Origin: Lachnospiraceae bacterium
Lineage (GTDB): Bacteria; Bacillota; Clostridia; Lachnospirales; Lachnospiraceae
Assembly: GCA_910575775.1 (NCBI GenBank)
Contig: CAJTEY010000020.1
Location: 1-64,000, forward strand
Direction of reading: 5' to 3'
Length of the DNA stretch: 64,000 nucleotides
In this document: positions 24,078-31,812 of the stretch, one piece after another
How the letters are laid out: every line of letters begins with the position of its first letter
Numbering within the stretch: the first letter of the stretch is position 1
Made by a program: the position numbers and the translations under genes
The notes under the pieces: generated by a model
What the model was told of the DNA's origin: nothing
The model's database searches: none
Seen by the model: the letters and a program-made list of their open reading frames with translations, nothing else

Positions 24078-25181
24078 ATGCAAATCGTAAATCAAACACT
24101 GGAATCTTTCAAAATCGGTTATCCTTTGGAGCGCACCGCTCCCCTGGATCAATTTCTGTTTATAGATATTGAAACCACGGGATTCACCGCAAAAAGCTCC
24201 TCCCTCTATCTGATCGGAGCCGCTTTCCTTGCGGACGGAAACTGGCAGATCCGGCAGTGGTTCTGCGATAATCCCATAGAGGAAGCTGCCTTGCTGAACG
24301 CCTTTTTTGACTTTGCATCCTCTTTCACGCATCTGGTCCATTTCAACGGCAATAATTTTGACCTGCCATACCTGATGCAGAAATGCGAACAGCATAAACT
24401 TCCTCACAATTTTGACAGCTTTGCCGGGATCGATCTGTATAGACGCATTTCTCCCTACAAAGCATTTCTGCACGTTCCAAACTGTAAACAGAAAACGCTG
24501 GAAACGCTTCTTGGCATTTCCCGGGAAGACCGCTTTCATGGCGGGGAACTGATTGAAGTTTACAAAACATATGTGGAGACCCTTTCCGCTGACGCCCGCA
24601 CTCTGCTGCTTCTCCATAACAGCGCCGATATCCAGGGGATGCTGCATCTGCTTCCTCTTCTGGCATTTTATGATCTTTTCAACGGGAATATCCGCGCGAA
24701 AAAAGTGCAGGCAAACAGCTATATTGACTATCACGGTCAAGAGAAGCAGGAACTGCTGATGAAACTGGCGCTGCCTTCCACCCTTCCTTTTTCCCTTTCC
24801 AATCTGGCAAACGGCTGCTATTTCAGCGGCGAAAAGGATGAGGGTATTCTGAAAGTACCGCTCTACGAGGAAGAGATGAAATACTTCTACGCCAACTATA
24901 AAGACTACTATTATCTGCCGGCGGAAGACATCGCCCTCCACAAATCCGTGTCCTCCTTTGTAGATCAGGCGCACCGCACCCAGGCTACAGCCGCCACATG
25001 CTATACACGGAAATACGGACTCTTTCTCCCGCAGTGGGATATTTTGGCAGAACCTTTCTTCAAACGGGACTATAAGAGCCACGATCTCTTCTTTGAACTC
25101 ACCGAAGAGCGCAAAACAGACCGAACACTCTTCTCCCGTTACGCACAGCATCTGCTTGAAAAGATGGCGAAGACATACTGA
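24078..25181 (+). CDS. YprB-like ribonuclease H-fold exonuclease
   Basis: A 367-residue protein on the plus strand, divergent from rnf. The N-terminal half is a DnaQ-like 3'-5' exonuclease fold: FIDIETTGF (metal Asp and Glu), HFNGNNFDLPYL, and LLHNSADIQGM in the place of the third catalytic motif. It matches the YprB family of predicted RNase H-like nucleases, often paired in Bacillota with the helicase YprA. No such helicase is next to it here. The C-terminal 150 residues are specific to the family and unknown. GGAGG eight bases before ATG 24078. Confidence 0.85.
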   Translation: MQIVNQTLESFKIGYPLERTAPLDQFLFIDIETTGFTAKSSSLYLIGAAFLADGNWQIRQWFCDNPIEEAALLNAFFDFASSFTHLVHFNGNNFDLPYLMQKCEQHKLPHNFDSFAGIDLYRRISPYKAFLHVPNCKQKTLETLLGISREDRFHGGELIEVYKTYVETLSADARTLLLLHNSADIQGMLHLLPLLAFYDLFNGNIRAKKVQANSYIDYHGQEKQELLMKLALPSTLPFSLSNLANGCYFSGEKDEGILKVPLYEEEMKYFYANYKDYYYLPAEDIALHKSVSSFVDQAHRTQATAATCYTRKYGLFLPQWDILAEPFFKRDYKSHDLFFELTEERKTDRTLFSRYAQHLLEKMAKTY

Positions 25182-25217
25182 ATCTCAGACTTGCTAATGA
25201 AAATTTGGACATAACAA

Positions 25218-25240
25218 GGGGCAGCGACAAATCGCTGCCC
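25218..25240. terminator. Hairpin after the YprB-like gene
   Basis: A strong hairpin GGGCAGCGA-N4-TCGCTGCCC lies 37 bases past the plus-strand stop. Neither side has a good T run, so it is a weak terminator or an RNA-protecting hairpin between convergent genes. Confidence 0.5.
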
Positions 25241-25263
25241 ACTTCAATTTATAAACTCAATAC

Positions 25264-25354
25264 GGAGAATGCCGCCTTTTGGCATTCTTTGATGTGAGAC
25301 TTAGAATTTCTCCACGAGCAGCCTTTGCTGCGAGTGGCTAGAAGTTCTTCTCAC
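25264..25354 (-). repeat. Structured intergenic element, copy 2
   Basis: The same plan as copy 1 at 18827-18921. Hairpin GGAGAATGCC/GGCATTCTTT spans 25264-25290, followed by a long hairpin at 25294-25354 with arms GTGAG/CTCAC, CCAC/GTGG and the identical apex GCAGC-CTTT-GCTGC. The cheR stop codon lies inside the last arm. Arm sequences differ from copy 1 while pairing is kept. Confidence 0.7.
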
Positions 25355-26130
25355 ATTGGCCTCTGATAGAAAAACGAGTTCTTCCGCTCAAATCCCACAT
25401 CTCTGTGGTTGATGATCTGCTCGGTACTGCCTATGAACAGATAACCGCCCGGCTTAAGACTCTTCTGGAACTTACGGAACACTTCATCCTTCGCTTCCTC
25501 TGTAAAATAGATAAGTACATTCCGGCATACAATCAGATGAAAATCTGTCGGATAGTTGTCCTTCAGCAGATTATGTTCCTTAAATTCTACTCTGGCCTTC
25601 ACCTCTTCGGAAATCTGGTAGGAAGGGCCGACCTTAGTAAAAAACTTCTTTTTCAGATCCGCCGGCACGCCCGCTATGCTCTTTTCTGCGTAGAGACCCA
25701 TCTTCGCCTTCTCTATCACCTGCTTATCCAGATCCGTTGCATAAATCTTGATCTGGCTGAGCGGCAGATGTCTGGATAATGCCATCACCAGAGAATACGG
25801 CTCATCACCTGTAGAGCAGGCCGCGCTCCATATTTTTAAATTTTTACCATATCGCTGAATCAGTTCCGGGAAAATATCTTTGTCCAAAAGCTGCCACTGG
25901 TCTACATTTCTGTAAAACTCAGACACATTGATTGTCAGATAATTGACAAACTCCTCAAATCTGGCGCTGTCATTCTTAAGCACAGAGACGTAGTTATCAT
26001 ATCCCACAATCTTGTTTTTGGAGATCAGCGTATCAATCCGGCGCTTCATCTGCTTCTCTTTGTAAGCATTCAAATCAATCTTGGTAAGATCATAAACCGC
26101 TTTCTTAAAGTATTCATAGTCATATGCCAT
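25351..26130 (-). CDS. cheR: CheR-type protein-glutamate methyltransferase
   Basis: A 259-residue chemotaxis methyltransferase that adds methyl groups from S-adenosylmethionine to Glu residues of chemoreceptors. The N-terminal helical domain (1-65) includes LTINVSEFYRN. The methyltransferase core shows IWSAACSTGDEPYSLVMAL, ATDLDKQVIEKAKMG, LIVCRNVLIYFT and the C-terminal GGYLFIGSTEQI. No other chemotaxis gene is adjacent, though a flagellin locus lies at 47-48 kb. It lies 66 bases after the S1 gene on the same strand. Confidence 0.95.
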   Translation of the reverse strand: MAYDYEYFKKAVYDLTKIDLNAYKEKQMKRRIDTLISKNKIVGYDNYVSVLKNDSARFEEFVNYLTINVSEFYRNVDQWQLLDKDIFPELIQRYGKNLKIWSAACSTGDEPYSLVMALSRHLPLSQIKIYATDLDKQVIEKAKMGLYAEKSIAGVPADLKKKFFTKVGPSYQISEEVKARVEFKEHNLLKDNYPTDFHLIVCRNVLIYFTEEAKDEVFRKFQKSLKPGGYLFIGSTEQIINHRDVGFERKNSFFYQRPM

Positions 26131-26196
26131 GAACTTCCACCGCCTTTATTTATTATGATATGGAAACCTTTAAAAACGCAATCTTCAAGAAAACAT

Positions 26197-27339
26197 TTAC
26201 TCTGCGTCTTCACTCTCCCCGGCGATCACCGCGTCAATATCTACAGATACAACGTCTTCGTCCGCAGCCTTTTCAGCTTTCGGCTCCGCTGCAAACATTG
26301 CCTTAATACTCAGGCTGATCTTCCTGTCCGCCTCATTAAAGTCAACCACCTTCGCCGTCACTTCCTCGCCGCTCTTAAGTACATCGGAGGGCTTATCAAT
26401 ATGTTCCTTGGATATCTGGGAAACATGAAGCAGCGCATCAATACCCGGCTCCAGCTCGATAAATGCACCGAAATCTGTCATGCGCGCCACTCTGCCGGTC
26501 ACCTCGGTTCCTACCGCATACTTGCTTGCCGCATCTCTCCACGGGTTCTGATCCTCAAATTTAAGGCTCAATGCAATCTTCGTGCCGGAGATATCCTTAA
26601 TCAACACCTTCACTACATCGCCAACCTTAAATACCTTCTTGGGATTCTCCACTCTGCCCCAGGACATTTCGGAGATATGGAGCAAACCGTCACAGCCGCC
26701 CAGATCAATGAACGCACCAAAATCTGTCACATTCTTAACTGTGCCTTCCACGGTATCACCAATCTTGATCGTCTCGAAGAGCTTCTTCTGCATCTCTGCC
26801 TTCTCCTCAAGAATCAGCTGTTTTCTGTCGCCAATGTATCTTCTTCTCTTAGGATTGTACTCGCTGATCACAAACTGAATCTCCTGACCTGCGTATTTGG
26901 TCAGATCCTTCTCGTAAGTGTCGGACACGAGGCTTGCCGGGATAAAGATTCTTACTTCCTCCACGATAACGCTCAGGCCGCCGTCCAGCACCTGTGCAAC
27001 TTTTGCTGTAAGCACTTCTCTGTTCTCGTAAGCTTCCTCAATGCGCTTGTTGCCCCTGTCAGCCGCAAGACGCTTGTAGGTGAGGAGAACCTGTCCCTCG
27101 CCGTCGTTCACTTTGAGCACCTTCACTTCCATCGTGTCTCCTGGCTTCGCAATGGTTGTCAAATCTACATTAGGTTCGTTTGTATATTCATTTCTCGTCA
27201 AAACGCCATCTGACTTGTATCCGATGTTGAGAATGATCTCTTCCGGCTTTACATCGATAACGGTACCTTCAACAACCTCTCCTGTGTGTATTGTCTTTAA
27301 TGATTCCTCTAACATTTGTTCAAAAGTTAATTCTGACAT
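26197..27339 (-). CDS. rpsA: S1-domain RNA-binding protein (30S ribosomal protein S1 type)
   Basis: A 380-residue protein with four S1 OB-fold domains, at about residues 18-87, 105-170, 190-258 and 275-345. Examples are VTDFGAFIDLGGCDGLLHIS and MTDFGAFIELEPGIDALLHV. An acidic tail ends it. It helps mRNA engage the ribosome; four domains rather than six is usual in Bacillota. The start lies inside the last codons of ispH in another frame (20-base overlap), so translation is coupled. Many Clostridia have the two as one fused polypeptide; here they are separate. Confidence 0.93.
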   Translation of the reverse strand: MSELTFEQMLEESLKTIHTGEVVEGTVIDVKPEEIILNIGYKSDGVLTRNEYTNEPNVDLTTIAKPGDTMEVKVLKVNDGEGQVLLTYKRLAADRGNKRIEEAYENREVLTAKVAQVLDGGLSVIVEEVRIFIPASLVSDTYEKDLTKYAGQEIQFVISEYNPKRRRYIGDRKQLILEEKAEMQKKLFETIKIGDTVEGTVKNVTDFGAFIDLGGCDGLLHISEMSWGRVENPKKVFKVGDVVKVLIKDISGTKIALSLKFEDQNPWRDAASKYAVGTEVTGRVARMTDFGAFIELEPGIDALLHVSQISKEHIDKPSDVLKSGEEVTAKVVDFNEADRKISLSIKAMFAAEPKAEKAADEDVVSVDIDAVIAGESEDAE

Positions 27340-28189
27340 AATTTTGAACCTCCTCGATAATATTGTTTGGGGTCGATGCCCCTGCTGTAATACCCACCAG
27401 TCGGACAGATTCAGGTAACCTCAAATGCAAGTCGTCGAGTGTCTGTATATAGTAGGTCATTTCGCACTCCTGCCTGCAGATCTCGTAGAGTTTCCTTGTA
27501 TTAGAGCTATGATTCCCACCTATAACAATCATTACATCAACCCGTGCCGCGAGTTCTCTGGCCTCGGCCTGTCGCACTTCCGTAGCGTTACATACAGTAT
27601 TCACAACACTACCATTGTAACCTCTTTCCGCAAAAATTTCAACCACATCTTGAAATTTCTTGTAGTTAAATGTCGTTTGGGAAACAATGCACAGTTCTTC
27701 CCCGGGCCTGCTGACAAGATTCCGGGCCTCTTCCACCGCCCCCACAATGTAAGTGGCGGACTCTGACCAGCCCCTGATTCCCTCCACTTCCGGGTGGCCC
27801 TCATTGCCAACAATCACGATGCTTTTACCCGCCGCGCTCTCCTTTTCCACGATATTGTGAATCCGTTTCACAAAAGGACAAGTGGCGTCCACCACCTCAA
27901 ACCCCAGTTCCTTCAGATTTTCACAGACAATTTTTTCCACCCCGTGGGAGCGGATGATCACCGTGCCCCGTTCTTCTTCGGAAACCCGTCCGGCAGCCGC
28001 AAGGGAATCCAGCACGCGCACACCTCGTCTTTGCAAATCGCTCACTACTTCCTCATTATGTATGATCGGCCCGAAGGTGTAAATCGGCCGTCCCTTTTTT
28101 TCGCTGTTCTCAATCTGCTGATAAACGGTGTCCACCGCCCTCTGTACCCCGAAACAAAACCCTGCGTGTTCCGCAAGAATGACCTCCAT
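27320..28189 (-). CDS. ispH: 4-hydroxy-3-methylbut-2-enyl diphosphate reductase
   Basis: A 289-residue iron-sulfur enzyme making isopentenyl and dimethylallyl diphosphate in the last step of the methylerythritol phosphate pathway. The three cluster cysteines are in HAGFCFGVQRA, VDATCPFVKRIH and VNTVCNATEVRQ. Conserved substrate-site residues are in IIHNEEVV, RSHGV and GGNHSSNTRKL, with the C-terminal GITAGASTP. Length is normal for a free-standing IspH. It lies 12 bases after cmk and overlaps the S1 gene. Confidence 0.97.
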   Translation of the reverse strand: MEVILAEHAGFCFGVQRAVDTVYQQIENSEKKGRPIYTFGPIIHNEEVVSDLQRRGVRVLDSLAAAGRVSEEERGTVIIRSHGVEKIVCENLKELGFEVVDATCPFVKRIHNIVEKESAAGKSIVIVGNEGHPEVEGIRGWSESATYIVGAVEEARNLVSRPGEELCIVSQTTFNYKKFQDVVEIFAERGYNGSVVNTVCNATEVRQAEARELAARVDVMIVIGGNHSSNTRKLYEICRQECEMTYYIQTLDDLHLRLPESVRLVGITAGASTPNNIIEEVQNYVRINF

Positions 28190-28201
28190 TTCCTGCCCTC
28201 C

Positions 28202-28855
28202 CTAATGCCCTTCACACAAGGATATGATGGCATCCGCCACCTCTTCCACCGTCATGTGGGAGGAATCGACCAGTACCGCGTCCTCCGCCTGCCTTAAGGG
28301 AGAAATTTCTCTCGTCATATCCTGCCTGTCACGCTCGATAATATCCTTCTCGATCGTCTCAAGGTCACAGCTTTCACCCTTGGCTGTAAGCTCTTTATAA
28401 CGGCGCAGCGCCCTCTCATGGCTGTCCGCTGTCAGATATACCTTCACCTGGGCATCCGGCAGCACACAAGTCCCGATGTCCCGCCCGTCCATCACCACAT
28501 CCGTATCTGCCGCCAGCTTCTGCTGCAGCTGCGTCAGCTTTTTTCTCACCCGGGGATTCGGACTGCTGACAGATGCCATCCGTCCCACCTCCTCCGTGCG
28601 GATATAGGCGTTTACGTTTTCGCCGTTCAAGTACACCACCTGCTCTCCGTTCTCATAGGCGATGGTGATATCCGCCCCCTGGCATTTCTCATCGATCTGC
28701 TCCGGCGATGCGTTCTCTCTGATCAGATACAGCGCCATCGCCCGGTACATCGCTCCCGTATCCACATAAATATATCCAAGCTTTGCCGCTATCATCTTTG
28801 CTATAGTGCTCTTTCCTACCCCTGCGGGCCCGTCGATTGCAATATTAAATCCCAT
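28202..28855 (-). CDS. cmk: Cytidylate kinase
   Basis: A 217-residue (d)CMP kinase. P-loop GPAGVGKSTIAK near residue 9, then DTGAMYRAMA, VVMDGRDIGTCVLPDAQVK and a lid rich in Arg (ERDRQDMTREISPLRQ) are diagnostic. It phosphorylates CMP and dCMP in nucleotide recycling. It is part of a compact minus-strand run of BaiN-like flavoprotein, cmk, ispH and S1, an order common in Clostridia. Only three bases separate it from the flavoprotein gene. Confidence 0.97.
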   Translation of the reverse strand: MGFNIAIDGPAGVGKSTIAKMIAAKLGYIYVDTGAMYRAMALYLIRENASPEQIDEKCQGADITIAYENGEQVVYLNGENVNAYIRTEEVGRMASVSSPNPRVRKKLTQLQQKLAADTDVVMDGRDIGTCVLPDAQVKVYLTADSHERALRRYKELTAKGESCDLETIEKDIIERDRQDMTREISPLRQAEDAVLVDSSHMTVEEVADAIISLCEGH

Positions 28856-28858
28856 GTG

Positions 28859-30127
28859 TTATTTTTCTCCTTCCTCTTCCGCGCAGCACTTCCCGGCCAG
28901 ATATCCCGTGGACCAGGCAATCTGTAAATTAAATCCTCCTGTCAAGCCATCCAGATCCAGTACCTCTCCCGCAAAATAAAGTCCCCGTACCAGCCTGGAT
29001 TCCATCGTGGAGGGATTGATCTCCTTCACCGACACGCCTCCCTGGGTGATAACCGCCTCCTCAAAGCCTCGCTTCCCGCGCACCTGCAGGGTAAAGGCCT
29101 TTGTAAGTTCTGTCAGCCGCCGCCTTTCCTGTTTCGTCACCTCATGTACCTTTTTCTCCGGGTCAATACCCGACCTCTCTATCATAGCAGAAATCAGCCT
29201 GGACGGATAGAGTCCGCCCAGCGCATTTTTGAACTGCCGGTTCCTGTTTTCCTCAAAGTCCCTCAAAATTCTTTTGTCAAGCTGTTCCTCTGACAGCGCA
29301 GGCTTCAGATCGATTGTCAGGACAGCCGCATCCGCACCTTTCTTCTTTCCAAAATAGCTGCTGGCAGACAGTACCAGCGGGCCGCTCACCCCGTAGTGGG
29401 TAAAAAGCATCTCCCCAAATCCCTGATACAGCTTCTTTTTCCCGCAGCTCATGGTAAGAGACACATTTTTAAGGGATAACCCCTGTAATTTTTTGCACCA
29501 GTCTCCTTCCGTTTCCAGAGATACAAGCGCCGGCACGCAGTCAGTCACCTTATGCCCCAGAGCCTGTGCCATGCGGTGTCCGTCCCCGGTAGATCCTGTA
29601 CTCTGATAGGACAGACCGCCCGTCGCCACAATCACGCATCCAGCAGAAACAGTACTTCCATCCGAAAGCACTACGCCCGTTATTTTATCGCCGTCTGTCT
29701 CAATTTTCTTCACCTCGCTGTGCAGCCGCACCTGCACTCCGTTTTTCTTGAGAAACCGCCCGAAGGCCGCCGTCACGTCCGACGCGTGATCCGAAACAGG
29801 AAACACCCGTTCACCGCGCTCTTCCTTTAAATGACATCCGTTTTCTTCTAAAAACGTTTCCAAACGTTTGTTATCAAACATATGAAAAGCACTGTAAAGA
29901 AACTTCGGATTACTCACAATATTTTCAAAAAACTTATCCCGCTCACAGGCATTTGTTACATTACAGCGTCCTTTGCCTGTAATATAAATCTTTTTTCCGA
30001 GCTTTTCATTCTTCTCTAATAAAATAACACGGCGTCCGTTTTCCGCCGCTGCGGCCGCAGCCATCATTCCCGCCGCGCCGCCGCCGATCACGACCGCCTG
30101 ATCTTTTTCTATATTCATCACTCTCAT
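28859..30127 (-). CDS. BaiN/YhiN-like FAD-dependent oxidoreductase
   Basis: A 422-residue flavoprotein of the HI0933/YhiN/BaiN family. The FAD Rossmann motif is VVIGGGAAGMMAAAAAAENG (about 11-30). The family marks KLGKKIYITGKGRCNVTN, VIVATGGLSYQSTGSTGDGH and the C-terminal GLYFAGEVLDLDGLTGGFN are all present. Members are annotated as aminoacetone or bile-acid related oxidoreductases, but the substrate here is unknown. The ATG overlaps the stop of the RpiR regulator gene (ATGA), so the two may be coupled. Confidence 0.9.
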   Translation of the reverse strand: MRVMNIEKDQAVVIGGGAAGMMAAAAAAENGRRVILLEKNEKLGKKIYITGKGRCNVTNACERDKFFENIVSNPKFLYSAFHMFDNKRLETFLEENGCHLKEERGERVFPVSDHASDVTAAFGRFLKKNGVQVRLHSEVKKIETDGDKITGVVLSDGSTVSAGCVIVATGGLSYQSTGSTGDGHRMAQALGHKVTDCVPALVSLETEGDWCKKLQGLSLKNVSLTMSCGKKKLYQGFGEMLFTHYGVSGPLVLSASSYFGKKKGADAAVLTIDLKPALSEEQLDKRILRDFEENRNRQFKNALGGLYPSRLISAMIERSGIDPEKKVHEVTKQERRRLTELTKAFTLQVRGKRGFEEAVITQGGVSVKEINPSTMESRLVRGLYFAGEVLDLDGLTGGFNLQIAWSTGYLAGKCCAEEEGEK

Positions 30128-31053
30128 TCCGATCTTTTCCGAAGCGGATAATTTAACATCGGCTCCTCATCTATAAAGTTAATCTCATCATTCAGGTAAA
30201 CCTGATAGTTGTTCCAGGCCTCTTCCAGATTCTTCAGATTCTCTTTCACTTCCTCCGGCTGCTTTAAGCACATCGCTACCACAAGTGCGTTGATCATGCT
30301 AAGGGGCGCCACCAGAGAATCAACAATCGAAACCATATCACTTCTGGCGAAGAGATTGCAGGCAGAATAGAGATTCATCGGGGAATGCACCGAATCTGTC
30401 ACCGCGATCACCTTGGCATTCCTGTCGTTTGCAAACTCCATCGCCTTTAAAGTTCTCATAGAATATCTCGGAAAACTGATTCCCACAAACGCATCCTGCT
30501 CATCGATACGGATCATCTGCTCAAAAGTTTCCGAAACACTTGTGGTCCGAAGGAGCACCACATTCCCCCGGATCATATTCAGATAAAACTGCAGGAAATC
30601 TGCCAACGGCTCGCAGCTCCTGACACCCATGATGTAGACCGTCTTCGCTTCCAGAATGATATCCACTGCTGTCTCAAAGGCTGTCGGATCCAGATTGTGT
30701 ATCGTGTCCTGAATTTTCTCAATATCAGACTGTAACACAGAATTGAGAATCTCCGACTGACTGCTTTTGCCATACTTCGCGCCGATCTTCTGTACGGAAT
30801 TGATCTTATTCTGCACCCAGTATTCCAGATCCCTCTGAAACTCCGGATAACCGTTGTACCCGATGAACATGGCGTAGCGTACCACGGTGGATTCGCTCAC
30901 CCCCACCGTATCTCCCAGTTTCGCTGCGGTCATAAACACCGCCTGATCGTAGTGGTCGTAAATAAAAGCCGAGATCGCCTTCTGACCCTTGCTCATCTTA
31001 CCGTAATATTCATTGATTCTGGTTATGATATCATACCGATTCTCAATCGCCAT
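30124..31053 (-). CDS. MurR/RpiR-family transcriptional regulator
   Basis: A 309-residue regulator with an N-terminal RpiR helix-turn-helix (about 1-80, with AAKLGDTVGVSESTVVRYAM) and a C-terminal SIS sugar-phosphate-binding domain (about 125-260; VYIMGVRSCEPLADFL, VGISFPRYSMRTLKAMEFA). Family members sense phosphosugars. ATG 31053 has AGAAGGG seven bases upstream. It lies between a TetR gene and the BaiN-like flavoprotein gene, with no sugar-uptake genes close by, so the effector cannot be guessed. Confidence 0.92.
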   Translation of the reverse strand: MAIENRYDIITRINEYYGKMSKGQKAISAFIYDHYDQAVFMTAAKLGDTVGVSESTVVRYAMFIGYNGYPEFQRDLEYWVQNKINSVQKIGAKYGKSSQSEILNSVLQSDIEKIQDTIHNLDPTAFETAVDIILEAKTVYIMGVRSCEPLADFLQFYLNMIRGNVVLLRTTSVSETFEQMIRIDEQDAFVGISFPRYSMRTLKAMEFANDRNAKVIAVTDSVHSPMNLYSACNLFARSDMVSIVDSLVAPLSMINALVVAMCLKQPEEVKENLKNLEEAWNNYQVYLNDEINFIDEEPMLNYPLRKRSE

Positions 31054-31103
31054 AGCCAAGCCCTTCTATCAGAAGTTCAGATTCATACAGAGAATGCTGC
31101 TTC

Positions 31104-31655
31104 TTACACATTTTGAAAAGCATTGTAGGACTCCTCCAGGAGTTTGATGGTGTCCTCCTCCTGAAGATCATAGTCCCCTGTCAGGGTCATGCATGCCGCG
31201 CCGTGAATAAAAATCCACATCTTCATGAACATACCGCTCGGATCCTTACAGCCGAAAATTTTCGCGCTGTTGATTTCACGCACCACTGCACCATTTTTAC
31301 CGTTCAGCATATCATAGAGACTCTTTCCGTGGCGGTTCTCCGACAAAAATAACAGACGGAATAAATTCTGCTCCTCCTGGGAAAAACGGATGTAGGCAAG
31401 TCCCAGATTGACAAAAGGCGTATTGTTTAACTTCGGAAACTCCTCATAGTAAGTGCTGAAATATTCCATCGATTTCACAAACAAATCGTCCCCCAGCTCC
31501 TCCATGTTCTTATAAACACGGAAAATCGGCTGTGTCGAACATCCCGCCTTCGCCGCCAGCGTTCGTGCACTCACCTGGCCAACCCCCTCCGTCCGTGCCA
31601 TCTCGAATGCCGCGTTCAGTATGTCGTTTTTTGTGATCGTCTCTTTTCTTGCCAT
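31104..31655 (-). CDS. TetR/AcrR-family transcriptional regulator
   Basis: A 183-residue one-component regulator. The DNA-binding domain covers residues 8-55 (ITKNDILNAAFEMARTEG, VSARTLAAKAGCSTQPIFRVY). The ligand domain follows and includes FSQEEQNLFRLLFLSE and WIFIHGAACMTLTG, typical of Clostridial TetR members with a WHG-like C-terminal motif. A near-consensus promoter lies 62 bases upstream with an operator-like dyad over its start site, pointing to self-repression. Other targets are unknown; the neighbour upstream is the giant secreted protein. Confidence 0.93.
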   Translation of the reverse strand: MARKETITKNDILNAAFEMARTEGVGQVSARTLAAKAGCSTQPIFRVYKNMEELGDDLFVKSMEYFSTYYEEFPKLNNTPFVNLGLAYIRFSQEEQNLFRLLFLSENRHGKSLYDMLNGKNGAVVREINSAKIFGCKDPSGMFMKMWIFIHGAACMTLTGDYDLQEEDTIKLLEESYNAFQNV

Positions 31656-31705
31656 AAGAATGTCCCTCTCTCACTCTTTTGCAGCTTTTTAACAGCTTCT
31701 TTTGG

Positions 31706-31745
31706 TAACGTATGTTATTATAATATATTATGTAACCTCCGTCAA
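31706..31745 (-). promoter_or_regulatory. tetR promoter with overlapping operator-like dyad
   Basis: On the minus strand TTGACG (31745-31740) and TATAAT (31722-31717) are 17 bases apart. TAAC-N4-GTTA (31706-31717) covers the start-site region. A second copy, TAACG-N2-CGTTA, lies at 31804-31815 across the end of the giant gene. Two like-spaced dyads around one tetR gene suggest binding sites of this repressor. Confidence 0.6.
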
Positions 31746-31812
31746 CCCCTTTTACAGAAAATGTCAAAACTTCATCCTTATATCATACTCTGATTATCAC
31801 TAATAACGCACG

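Noticed and set aside
24000-25151. Minus-strand open frame of about 380 codons
   Set aside because: It lies opposite the YprB-like gene, whose protein has clear nuclease motifs; the opposite frame has no recognisable domain or ribosome site.
25218-25240. Hairpin as part of a riboswitch for cheR
   Set aside because: It lies at the 3' end of both convergent genes, so it cannot act as a leader for either.
26155-27213. Plus-strand open frame of about 350 codons
   Set aside because: Fully opposite the S1 gene; His/Leu/Arg-rich composition typical of a shadow frame.
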